This document shows, piece by piece, positions 8,096 through 16,081 of a stretch of DNA of 54,331 nt (positions are counted from its first letter, which is position 1; every line of letters starts with the position of its first letter). A program made the translations under genes and the position numbers. The notes under the pieces are model-generated. The model did not search any database. It had not been told where the DNA came from and was given only the letters and a program-made list of their open reading frames with translations. Origin of the DNA: Lachnospiraceae bacterium UBA2864 (lineage in GTDB: Bacteria; Bacillota; Clostridia; Lachnospirales; Lachnospiraceae); NCBI GenBank assembly GCA_002350525.1, contig DEFA01000050.1:125479-179809 (forward strand). Direction: 5' to 3'.

Positions 8096-9559
8096 ATGGC
8101 TAAGATCAGAACAAGATTTGCTCCGAGCCCGACAGGCAGGATGCATGTAGGAAATCTAAGAACTGCCCTTTATGCTTACTTAATCGCAAAGCACGAAGGC
8201 GGTGATTTTATATTACGTATCGAGGATACAGACCAGGAGCGTGAGGTTGAAGGTGCCGTTGACATCATTTACCGCACGCTGAAGCAGACCGGTCTTAACT
8301 GGGACGAGGGTCCGGATAAGGACGGCGGCGTCGGTCCTTATATCCAGTCTGAGCGTATGGCTAAGGGAATATACCTTGAGTATGCCAAGAAGCTTATCGA
8401 GAAGGGTGAAGCTTACTACTGCTTCTGCGACGAAGAGCGTCTTCAGAGTCTTCATACCGAAGTTCAGGGTGAAGACGGAAGTTCCAAGACCATCTTCCAT
8501 TATGATAAGCATTGTCTTCATCTTTCAAAGGAAGAAATCGAGAAGAATCTTGCAGAGGGTAAGCCTTACGTTATCAGACAGAATAACCCTACCGAAGGAA
8601 CCACTTCTTTCGAGGATGAGCTTTACGGAACAATCTCCGTACCGAATATCGAGCTTGATGACATGATCCTTATCAAGTCAGACGGCTTCCCTACATATAA
8701 CTTTGCAAATGTAGTCGATGACCACCTTATGGGAATCACACATGTTGTAAGAGGAAATGAGTACCTCTCTTCAGCTCCGAAGTATAATCGTCTTTATGAA
8801 GCTTTCGGCTGGGAGGTTCCGATATATATCCACTGTCCGCTTATCACGGATGAGTCCCATGCAAAGCTTTCAAAGCGTTCGGGACATTCTTCCTTCGAAG
8901 ATCTTCTGGATCAGGGATTTCTCACAGAAGCGATCGTAAACTTCGTATCACTTCTCGGATGGGCTCCCGAAGGTAACGACGAGATTTTCTCACTGGATGA
9001 ACTTGTAAAGCTTTTCGATTATCATCACATTTCCAAGTCACCGGCTGTCCTTGATATGACAAAGCTTAAGTGGATGAACAGCGAGTACATCAAGAAGCTT
9101 GATCCGGAAGTGTTCTATGACATGGCTCTTCCTATTATGAAGGAGACCATTCATCGTGAGATGGACTGGAAGAAGCTTGCTGCCATGGTGCAGACAAGAA
9201 TCGAAGTTCTTCCTGATATCAAGGATCAGATAGATTTCTTTGAAGCTGTTCCTGAATATGATGTTGAAATGTATACTCATAAGAAGATGAAGACGAATCC
9301 TGAGAATTCACTTCAGCTTCTCAAGGAGGTTCGTCCGGTACTTGAGGCAGCCGAAGCTTTTGATAACGATTCTCTCTTCGAACTTCTTAAGAACTTCGGT
9401 GTTGAGAAGGAGTATAAGACAGGCTTCATCATGTGGCCGCTCAGAACCGCAATGTCAGGTAAGCCTGCTACACCGGGCGGAGCTACAGAACTTATGTCTC
9501 TTCTCGGCAAGGAAGAATCATTAAAGCGTATCGATGCAGCTATCCGGAAGTTAAGTTAA
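8096..9559 (+). CDS. gltX: Glutamate--tRNA ligase
   Basis: A 487-residue class I aminoacyl-tRNA synthetase that charges tRNA-Glu with glutamate in the cytoplasm. The HIGH-type motif is in RFAPSPTGRMHVGNLRTALY (about 6-25), and the KMSKS motif appears as KLSKRSG (about 261-267). The anticodon-binding helices fill the C-terminal third (LPDIKDQIDFFEAVPEY; GFIMWPLRTAMSG). Length is normal for bacterial GluRS. AGAGGTG precedes the ATG by 8 bases. It has its own promoter and converges with the YihY-like gene across a long hairpin. In organisms without GlnRS this enzyme may also mischarge tRNA-Gln; that cannot be decided here. Confidence 0.98.
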   Translation: MAKIRTRFAPSPTGRMHVGNLRTALYAYLIAKHEGGDFILRIEDTDQEREVEGAVDIIYRTLKQTGLNWDEGPDKDGGVGPYIQSERMAKGIYLEYAKKLIEKGEAYYCFCDEERLQSLHTEVQGEDGSSKTIFHYDKHCLHLSKEEIEKNLAEGKPYVIRQNNPTEGTTSFEDELYGTISVPNIELDDMILIKSDGFPTYNFANVVDDHLMGITHVVRGNEYLSSAPKYNRLYEAFGWEVPIYIHCPLITDESHAKLSKRSGHSSFEDLLDQGFLTEAIVNFVSLLGWAPEGNDEIFSLDELVKLFDYHHISKSPAVLDMTKLKWMNSEYIKKLDPEVFYDMALPIMKETIHREMDWKKLAAMVQTRIEVLPDIKDQIDFFEAVPEYDVEMYTHKKMKTNPENSLQLLKEVRPVLEAAEAFDNDSLFELLKNFGVEKEYKTGFIMWPLRTAMSGKPATPGGATELMSLLGKEESLKRIDAAIRKLS

Positions 9560-9600
9560 ATACAAAGTTACGTTAATTTATATATTTATATATAGGGTAA

Positions 9601-9665
9601 CAGCAGACAAACAGCCCCTGAGTGACCATTCAAATTGTGTCATCTCAGGGGCTGTTTGTCTGCTG
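9601..9665. terminator. Long hairpin between convergent gltX and the YihY-like gene
   Basis: Two perfectly complementary 22-base arms (9601-9622 and 9644-9665), with a further 4-bp TGAC/GTCA pairing inside a one-base bulge, form one long stem-loop. No clear U-run follows on either strand, so it may act as a bidirectional transcription barrier or 3'-end protector rather than a standard intrinsic terminator. Confidence 0.7.
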
Positions 9666-9669
9666 TGGA

Positions 9670-10812
9670 CTATCTCGTGGCTATATCGTCGTCGATAAAG
9701 TGTTCGTCTTCTTCATCAGAGATTTTCTTCAGTCTCCTCTTCTCACGCTGCTCTTTAATAGTATCAAAAGTGACTACCACTTCATCAGTTACTTCGTTTA
9801 TGAGAGTATCTGTTTTCTCATTTTCCGTAAATGCCGGGTTGAAAGTTTCCCCGGGCTCTTCCAATTCTCCGAGTCTTCTCTTCTTTCCGGCAGATTTACG
9901 CTCTATCTTCTCCTGCCTGCGTGCCTCACGTGCTTCACGGCGTGCTCTCTTTGCAGCCGCCTTCTTCTCGGCTATAGCACGATCTTCATCCTTATACTTT
10001 ATTATATACAGGTATTCGTTGATCTGGGCACCTATAAATATCATACATGATACAGAGTACAGCCACAGCATGATAAGAATTACCATAGTAAGTGATCCGT
10101 ACATATATGAGTTTGTCATAAACTGATCGATATAAAGGGACATGATCTTGGTGATAAGTATCCAGGCACCTGCAGTAAAGACAGCCCCCGGAATCTGCCT
10201 TATAGCCTTCAGTCTTCTTGTCGGAACGATGGTATAAAGCATCCAGAAGAACAGAAACAGGATAATAAATGTAGCCAGCGTTCTGAGACCCAGGACAAGC
10301 ATCGTAACATTATCGAAGTCAGGGAACTTATTTATCACAAAAAGCGCTATCTGGGTACCAAACATGTTGAGCGGAATCATAAAGACCAGCATTACCAGGA
10401 AGAGTGCCGTATATGCAGAACTGATACCTCTGATAATGAGGTAATTTCTCTGTTCTCTCGAACGATATACCTCATTCAGTCCGAGTCTGAGTGCCAAGAG
10501 TCCTTTAGCGGCTGACCAAAGTGCGATACCTGCCGATACGATGGTCATGGTATAAGAACGGCCTTCATAGATATCATTTACGATAGAGATAACATAGTCC
10601 TCAAATCGAGCCGGCAGTACATTGCAGATCAGCTCTATCAACTGATTCTGCGTTATAGGCAGAAATGCCGAAAGAGACATGATAAGGCTCACGAGCGGAA
10701 AGAAAGCAAGAAATAAGAAGAATGCCGTCTGTGCCGCAAAAGCGGATATATGCTCATCAGCCGTACCCTTTATGAAATTTTTTAATCTCTCATATCTCTC
10801 TTTAAATGTCAT
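9670..10812 (-). CDS. YihY/BrkB-family inner-membrane protein
   Basis: A 380-residue protein. The N-terminal 280 residues hold six hydrophobic segments typical of the YihY/virulence-factor-BrkB family (PF03631): EHISAFAAQTAFFLFLAFFP, then IALWSAAKGLLALRLGLNEVY, and a last segment ending MLWLYSVSCMIFIGAQINEY. A long charged cytoplasmic tail (about 285-380) with alternating Arg/Lys and Glu replaces the short tail of many homologues. Members were once called ribonuclease BN by mistake; the present role is unknown, possibly transport. The tail KKAAAKRARREAREARRQEK should be a helix. The gene starts just after the terminator of the structured RNA. Confidence 0.9.
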   Translation of the reverse strand: MTFKERYERLKNFIKGTADEHISAFAAQTAFFLFLAFFPLVSLIMSLSAFLPITQNQLIELICNVLPARFEDYVISIVNDIYEGRSYTMTIVSAGIALWSAAKGLLALRLGLNEVYRSREQRNYLIIRGISSAYTALFLVMLVFMIPLNMFGTQIALFVINKFPDFDNVTMLVLGLRTLATFIILFLFFWMLYTIVPTRRLKAIRQIPGAVFTAGAWILITKIMSLYIDQFMTNSYMYGSLTMVILIMLWLYSVSCMIFIGAQINEYLYIIKYKDEDRAIAEKKAAAKRARREAREARRQEKIERKSAGKKRRLGELEEPGETFNPAFTENEKTDTLINEVTDEVVVTFDTIKEQREKRRLKKISDEEDEHFIDDDIATR

Positions 10813-10826
10813 ACCCTGTCTCCGAT

Positions 10827-10849
10827 TGTTTACCCGGAATATGTAAACA
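10827..10849. promoter_or_regulatory. Inverted repeat in the YihY-like gene leader
   Basis: TGTTTAC and GTAAACA flank a 9-base centre, ending about 15 bases before the start codon and just upstream of the ribosome site. It is a possible regulator site or RNA hairpin; nothing shows which. Confidence 0.4.
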
Positions 10850-10867
10850 GTTTTTTCTAAAAAAGAA

Positions 10868-10892
10868 ATCCCCGATAATCACTATCAGGGAT
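10868..10892 (-). terminator. Intrinsic terminator of the structured RNA
   Basis: On the minus strand ATCCCTGATA pairs with TATCGGGGAT (one mismatch) around a 5-base loop and is followed by TTCTTTTTT. Confidence 0.85.
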
Positions 10893-10902
10893 GTTATATA
10901 CG

Positions 10903-11131
10903 TCAGGTATTCTATTAAGCTTATCCAGGATGCCGGCTCCTGCCCTTTGAGTCCCAGCCGAAGCCAGGTGGGTGTCTTCATGTAAACTTCTGAGATCCGT
11001 TCTGAGACGGCCTGTCATCCATATACAGATTCAGACTCCCGTATGATAAGTGTAGGTTCAAAAATATACAGGAGTTATCGTGCATCCCAGATATAAGTTA
11101 TATTCAAGGTTATATTAAATACCTTTAATAT
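10903..11131 (-). ncRNA. ssrS: Probable 6S RNA
   Basis: The 402-base space between comEC and the YihY-like gene holds one transcript unit rather than a gene. It has a near-consensus promoter and an intrinsic terminator. The ends pair: a 12-bp helix joins 11082-11093 with 10922-10933, and a further 7-bp helix joins 11118-11124 with 10905-10911, making a rod of about 220 bases. Inside, the 5' side has a hairpin (ACUCCUGUAU with AUACGGGAGU); the 3' side has a small UUCG-loop hairpin after ACACCCACC, matching the small hairpin found in the 3' side of the 6S central bubble. 6S RNA binds housekeeping RNA polymerase and lowers its activity in stationary phase. The structured-RNA call is strong; the 6S identity rests on architecture and remembered motifs. 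Confidence 0.7.
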
Positions 11132-11137
11132 GCTAAT

Positions 11138-11166
11138 ACTATAGCATTATATATGCGATTTGTAAA
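11138..11166 (-). promoter_or_regulatory. Promoter of the 6S-like RNA
   Basis: On the minus strand TTTACA (11161-11166) and TATAGT (11138-11143) are separated by exactly 17 bases, placing the RNA start near 11131. Confidence 0.75.
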
Positions 11167-11214
11167 GACTTTCAGTCACACTGCCCTACGTCTGTTCTTC
11201 AGATTTTTCGAAGT

Positions 11215-13704
11215 CTATTCTTCGAATATCACCGCTCCGCTTTGGTCAGTTCGGTAAATTTTCATTCCTCTTTCCTCCAGCTTCCACAGAGTTTCCTCAG
11301 CCGGATGACCGTATATGTTATTCCGTCCGCAGGATATGATCGCCGTTCCTGCACTGACTTTCCTGAGGAATCTTTCATCCGACGAAAACCTTGAACCATG
11401 ATGTGATACAACAAGAGTATCCGCTGAAATATCCGGAAAGATTCCGGCCTCTGATCCTTCCGCTATCCTCCTCTCCGTTTCGGCACCTATATCTCCCGGG
11501 AAAAGAACTCCTCCGCCCTTTACAACAAGACATCTTTCATTTTCATCTTCTGCCTGCCCGGCATATTCGGCTGTCGGATAGATTACGATAAAGCATCCGT
11601 CCACTTCATCTCCGGCCGACAATCCCTTAATGACAGGTATATCTCCGAGAGCTTTCAGGAGAAGTTTATAATTCTCTCCTTCTTCATCCGGATAGGCCAT
11701 GCATACTGATTCAATCTCTATCCTGTAGAGTTCCGACAATTCCGCAAGTTCTATTATTCCGGATATGTGATCGGTATCCGTATGCGATATGAAAGCCGCC
11801 CGTATATCCGACATTCCGTAGTACTTGAGTGCAGGAATTATAACATTTTCTCCCACATTCTGCCGGGAGGTCGATCCTCCGTCCACCAGATAATTTCCCT
11901 TACCGGGGAAATGTATCACTGTCGATAGTCCCTGCCCCACATCCAGATACACAACTCTTACTTTCCTGTAATTAAGATATCCCGTAATGATCAGAAATGC
12001 GGCTGTCGATATAAGCGCTATACTGCCAACCGTCAGTATATCGGTCCGTCTCTTCTTTCTTCCGCTGAAGAGAAGCCACCACATAAGAGACATGAGAAGC
12101 ACCATACAAAAACATACCGTTACCGGAGCTGCATGTCCGGGATTAACAGAAGAATACGGAAGCTTAAGTCCTATGCGGCACAGCCCCTCATACACAGAAA
12201 GCATTTTGTCCGTCACGGCGGCAATCACCACAGCTGCGAAGCGAGCGGCAGCAGTTATCCCTGTTGTTAAGTTCGGCAGTAGAGTTGCCACGCATTTTAC
12301 GAATAATCCCAGCAGTGCTACCGAAAAACCGCCCGCTATAACAAATGCCACTGTCGGAAGCACGATGAGTCCGAGGAGCATACCATATGGATATATCTCA
12401 AAATAGTAATATATAAGTACCGGCATCAGAAGAAGATTGATGACTACTGTGGATATCAGAGTTCTTACCGCCTTATTCCTCAGTTCCTTTCTCTTATCCC
12501 TATCCATTATCCTGTTAAGCCACTTCGAATTCCTGATACGCTCATATCTTTCGGAATATAAGACCTCTTTCTCTTTTCCCTCTTTCTTAAGATATATCTT
12601 CTTCCATCCGAAGAAACATATAAATATCTCATTGCTTATATACATCCCGAGTGCCGCCAGGAAGCTCAGCTGTGTTCCTGCAGTGAAAACAGCCCGCGGA
12701 TTTATGATCGATATGATAAGGATAGCTGTCATCATATCAGTCGGCACATCATTACTTCTCCCCGAAAGAAGAGCTAAATGCCTCATAAGAAGACATATAA
12801 AAACTCTCACCGTGGAAGAAGCAAAACCCGTCATAATGCCGTACAAAAGAATAAGGATGATAACAGCCGTCCCTCTTTTCTTTCTTCCCATGCCAAGCAT
12901 TTCAAGAATTTTTTCCAGTGCTCCCGCAACTATAGCTATATGCAGGCCCGAAATTGCAAGTATATGAGCCAGACCGTTCTTCATATATAGGAGTTTCATC
13001 TCCTTATCTATTCCGGATTTTTCACCGAGTATAAGTCCCGTAAGAAATGCGGCATGTTCGTCCTGGAAAAACCTGTACAGTTCCTCCTTCATGCTCTGCC
13101 TTAAATACTCAAGTATATAGATTACCCGGTTCTTTTTCTCTCCGATTTCGGCCTTTTCGGTATATATAAGTCCCGCTATATTTTCTCCTGTGTAGTAGGA
13201 ATACATATCAAAACTTCCCGGATTCCTGCTTTCCTCCGGCATCTCTAAGACTCCCTCGACTGTTATCTTTCTTCCCCCAAGGACCGGCATATCTATATCT
13301 GTATCTCTATTTATATCTGTATCTGAATCTTGTTTTATATCTGTTTTCGCGACATAAGCTCTGACCTTTATCTTTCCCGATTCTATAAGCATCTCATAAC
13401 TGTCGCCCTTATCTTTATATTCACGTATCAGACCCGTGACGGTAACCCTATCTCCCAACACCATATCGATGCCCTGCCTTTCATACAGGGCGATGCCTCC
13501 CATTCCCACGCCGCCGAGAAAACAACAAAAAAGCAACAGAATGTTGCATTTTCCCAAACTGCAAATTCTGCTGCTTACAAGTACTGTTAAAATCACCGCG
13601 GCCGCTATCACCGCCGCATATATGATATTTTTCCGTCCTGCCAGACAGGCGGTTTCACCCGCGAGTAAAACCGCTCCTGCCCGGACCAATGGTCTTTTAT
13701 TCAT
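11215..13704 (-). CDS. comEC: ComEC/Rec2-type DNA uptake channel protein
   Basis: An 829-residue membrane protein with the three ComEC parts in order: an N-terminal DUF4131 region with two helices (about 1-190), the competence membrane domain (about 200-520) with GLAHILAISGLHIAIVAG, and a C-terminal metallo-beta-lactamase domain (about 575-829) with HTDTDHISG and VSHHGSRFSSDERF. ComEC carries single-stranded DNA through the membrane during transformation; the lactamase-like domain is thought to degrade the other strand. Its start overlaps the histidine-kinase stop by 8 bases, so the two are translationally coupled. No other competence gene is in view. Confidence 0.95.
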   Translation of the reverse strand: MNKRPLVRAGAVLLAGETACLAGRKNIIYAAVIAAAVILTVLVSSRICSLGKCNILLLFCCFLGGVGMGGIALYERQGIDMVLGDRVTVTGLIREYKDKGDSYEMLIESGKIKVRAYVAKTDIKQDSDTDINRDTDIDMPVLGGRKITVEGVLEMPEESRNPGSFDMYSYYTGENIAGLIYTEKAEIGEKKNRVIYILEYLRQSMKEELYRFFQDEHAAFLTGLILGEKSGIDKEMKLLYMKNGLAHILAISGLHIAIVAGALEKILEMLGMGRKKRGTAVIILILLYGIMTGFASSTVRVFICLLMRHLALLSGRSNDVPTDMMTAILIISIINPRAVFTAGTQLSFLAALGMYISNEIFICFFGWKKIYLKKEGKEKEVLYSERYERIRNSKWLNRIMDRDKRKELRNKAVRTLISTVVINLLLMPVLIYYYFEIYPYGMLLGLIVLPTVAFVIAGGFSVALLGLFVKCVATLLPNLTTGITAAARFAAVVIAAVTDKMLSVYEGLCRIGLKLPYSSVNPGHAAPVTVCFCMVLLMSLMWWLLFSGRKKRRTDILTVGSIALISTAAFLIITGYLNYRKVRVVYLDVGQGLSTVIHFPGKGNYLVDGGSTSRQNVGENVIIPALKYYGMSDIRAAFISHTDTDHISGIIELAELSELYRIEIESVCMAYPDEEGENYKLLLKALGDIPVIKGLSAGDEVDGCFIVIYPTAEYAGQAEDENERCLVVKGGGVLFPGDIGAETERRIAEGSEAGIFPDISADTLVVSHHGSRFSSDERFLRKVSAGTAIISCGRNNIYGHPAEETLWKLEERGMKIYRTDQSGAVIFEE

Positions 13705-16081
13705 CCAGCTTTACAAACTCCATCGGTTCACTGATATTTATACTGTCATGATATTTATCTACACTGACTCCTTCAACCGTAAACTGCACACCTCTTACAT
13801 TCGGAAGAGATGTGAGCGAATCAACAATCGAGTAGATCATGCATTTATCCGAGGTCTCTATGCTTCCCGTCAGAAATTCCTGCGACAGGTCAAGAGTCGC
13901 CGTACCGTTCATAACCGAAAGACTGAGTATCTTTGTCTCCTTAGGAAGAACATTATAAGCACTCAGCTGCTTCATAACCGCATCAGCTGCCGATTCATCC
14001 GACGATATGGTCACATATGCGATTATCTTCGAAAGCTTCTTACCTCCCTTATCCGGAAGATAGAGAACTACCTCTCCCTTGTTGACCGCCGAATCCTCAG
14101 CATCATCATAATAGAAAAATGCATTGTCCCTATAGGTTGCGGTCTCAATCATATCACCTTCCGCATTATTCACGGTTATTACCGTATCAGCAGCGGTAGT
14201 AAGGCCGCTCATACTCTTTACGATAGCTGCTTTCGACAGAAGAAGCATTTCATCTGACAGACCGTCCGATGAAAGTACGAGCTGAAGATTGCTGTCCTTA
14301 TCTATCGAATAACTTGAAAAGGTTATTCCGCTCGGAAGCGACATCTGAGACATTATTTCCTCAACCGAATCCGAAAGAGAATCCGGCTGCTTAAGCTGAT
14401 ATCTTTCGCTGTCGGCCACAACCGTATTGTTTTCAACATGATACAGCTGAACCGAACCCGCATTGTTTATAATATTGTCCTGTGTTGTAAGTTCAACAGG
14501 AGGTTCCTCCGCCGAACATGCCGACAGGCTCGATGCCCCAAGCACTATTGCCGGACACAGAAGCATAAGTATCATCAGCTTTTTCTTATCAGGTTTCTTA
14601 ACGCTCTTCTCTGTATCTTCAAGCATTTCCTTATCAACTGCCGCAACTGTATAGCTGTCAAGAGCCTGCTCCTGCTTAAGCGGGATCCTCACTGAAAATG
14701 TAGTTCCTTTTCCCGACTCGCTGTAGAGCCTTACAATTCCCTGATGAGCATTGATGATATTTCTCGTGATTGAAAGTCCGAGACCCGTACCACCGGTATC
14801 TCTGCTTCTCGCCTTATCTACTCTGTAGAATCTTTCAAATACTTTGTCTTTGGACTCTTCCGGTATTCCGACACCGGAATCCGCAACCTTTATGTAGAAG
14901 AATCTGTGATCCGCATTGAGCGTTACTCTGATCCATCCGTTATCTATATTGTACTTAACCGCATTTTCGACCAGATTGGATATGGCAAGAGACAGTTTAA
15001 CCGCATCAACCTCTGCCGTAACCTCGCGGTAGTTTTCATATGTTATCTCGATGCCTCTCTGCTTTGCAAGCGGAGTTACCGTCTTAACAATTCCATCGAG
15101 AAGCTCGTTAATGCCCGCCTCCGCAAAGTTCATGGCATTGCTCTGTTTATCCGTTCTTACAAGTGTGAGAAGATCATTTATAATCTTGGTCTCTCTGTCC
15201 ACCTCATCCACTATATCCGTCATAAAATCCCTGTAGTCTTCGGCCGTTGCATTTTCATTCTGAAGAAGCGCCTCTGCCAGAACCTTCATGGACGTAACTG
15301 GTGTCTTAAGCTCATGACTCACATTTGACACGAATTCCTGACGGGCCGTATCGACTGTGGCAAGCTTCTCGAGCACCGCATTGTAGTTACGTGCAAGAAC
15401 CTTGGTTTCCTTAAAACCCTTCTCCGCTATCTTATCCTGAAGATTACCCTGTGAAGTATGATATATCTGCCTGTTAATGGCATCCAATCTTCTGAGTGCA
15501 ATCCTTACGATGAAGAATATAAGCACAGCATCCGCAAGGAGAATGATGATAAGCACTATGATACTCTGACCGGACAGCTTATCTGTTTCTCCGAGTATGC
15601 TCGAAGTCGAGGCGGTAGATACTATAACACCGATTATCTCGCCCTTCTTCGTGATAGGAAGTATGACTTCGGCATAGTTACCTCTGATACGCTTTATTCT
15701 TTCCTCTTCACCGGTCATAACACTCATAACGTCGCCGCTGACTATGTAATCCATCTGCTTTAAGACATAGGTATCCTTGATTATCTGATAATTCCTCGAT
15801 ATTACCATGATACGGCCTTCGGAGAAATACGCCGATTCGTTGATATCCGTATCAAGCGAAGTATCTTCCATCTTAAGATCAAGACTATATAATGCAAGAT
15901 CGTTAGCCAGTCTGACCGCTCTCTTCTCCGTACTGTCCAGAAGATTCCGCGTCATATTCTTATTCATGAAATACTTGATGCTTCCGAATATCCCCGCAAA
16001 TGACAGTACGAGTATGAGCAGTACCGTTACGGTGATAAAGGATTTTATGCTGATGTAATGCTTTTTTCTGGTCTTGTTCAT
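13697..16081 (-). CDS. Sensor histidine kinase fused to tandem GerMN domains
   Basis: A 794-residue protein. Residues 1-468 form a complete kinase: helix 14-33, extracellular sensor 40-170, helix 173-195, HAMP, phospho-acceptor His256 in VSNVSHELKTP, N-box around Asn373, DSGVGIP (401-407) and GTGLGLS (431-437). After a short linker (470-500, KKPDKKK) comes a third hydrophobic segment ending LGASSLSAC, which looks like a lipoprotein signal, then about 270 residues with two GerMN-type domains (the second with LYLPDKGGKKL and ATLDLSQEFL). Kinase and GerMN lipoprotein would normally be separate genes. The topology works: the kinase stays inside and GerMN outside. No response regulator lies beside it. 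It overlaps the ppk stop by 4 bases (ATGA). Confidence 0.9.
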   Translation of the reverse strand: MNKTRKKHYISIKSFITVTVLLILVLSFAGIFGSIKYFMNKNMTRNLLDSTEKRAVRLANDLALYSLDLKMEDTSLDTDINESAYFSEGRIMVISRNYQIIKDTYVLKQMDYIVSGDVMSVMTGEEERIKRIRGNYAEVILPITKKGEIIGVIVSTASTSSILGETDKLSGQSIIVLIIILLADAVLIFFIVRIALRRLDAINRQIYHTSQGNLQDKIAEKGFKETKVLARNYNAVLEKLATVDTARQEFVSNVSHELKTPVTSMKVLAEALLQNENATAEDYRDFMTDIVDEVDRETKIINDLLTLVRTDKQSNAMNFAEAGINELLDGIVKTVTPLAKQRGIEITYENYREVTAEVDAVKLSLAISNLVENAVKYNIDNGWIRVTLNADHRFFYIKVADSGVGIPEESKDKVFERFYRVDKARSRDTGGTGLGLSITRNIINAHQGIVRLYSESGKGTTFSVRIPLKQEQALDSYTVAAVDKEMLEDTEKSVKKPDKKKLMILMLLCPAIVLGASSLSACSAEEPPVELTTQDNIINNAGSVQLYHVENNTVVADSERYQLKQPDSLSDSVEEIMSQMSLPSGITFSSYSIDKDSNLQLVLSSDGLSDEMLLLSKAAIVKSMSGLTTAADTVITVNNAEGDMIETATYRDNAFFYYDDAEDSAVNKGEVVLYLPDKGGKKLSKIIAYVTISSDESAADAVMKQLSAYNVLPKETKILSLSVMNGTATLDLSQEFLTGSIETSDKCMIYSIVDSLTSLPNVRGVQFTVEGVSVDKYHDSINISEPMEFVKLDE

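Noticed and set aside
13436..14257. 273-codon plus-strand frame
   Set aside because: It is antisense to comEC and the kinase-GerMN gene; no family text or ribosome site.
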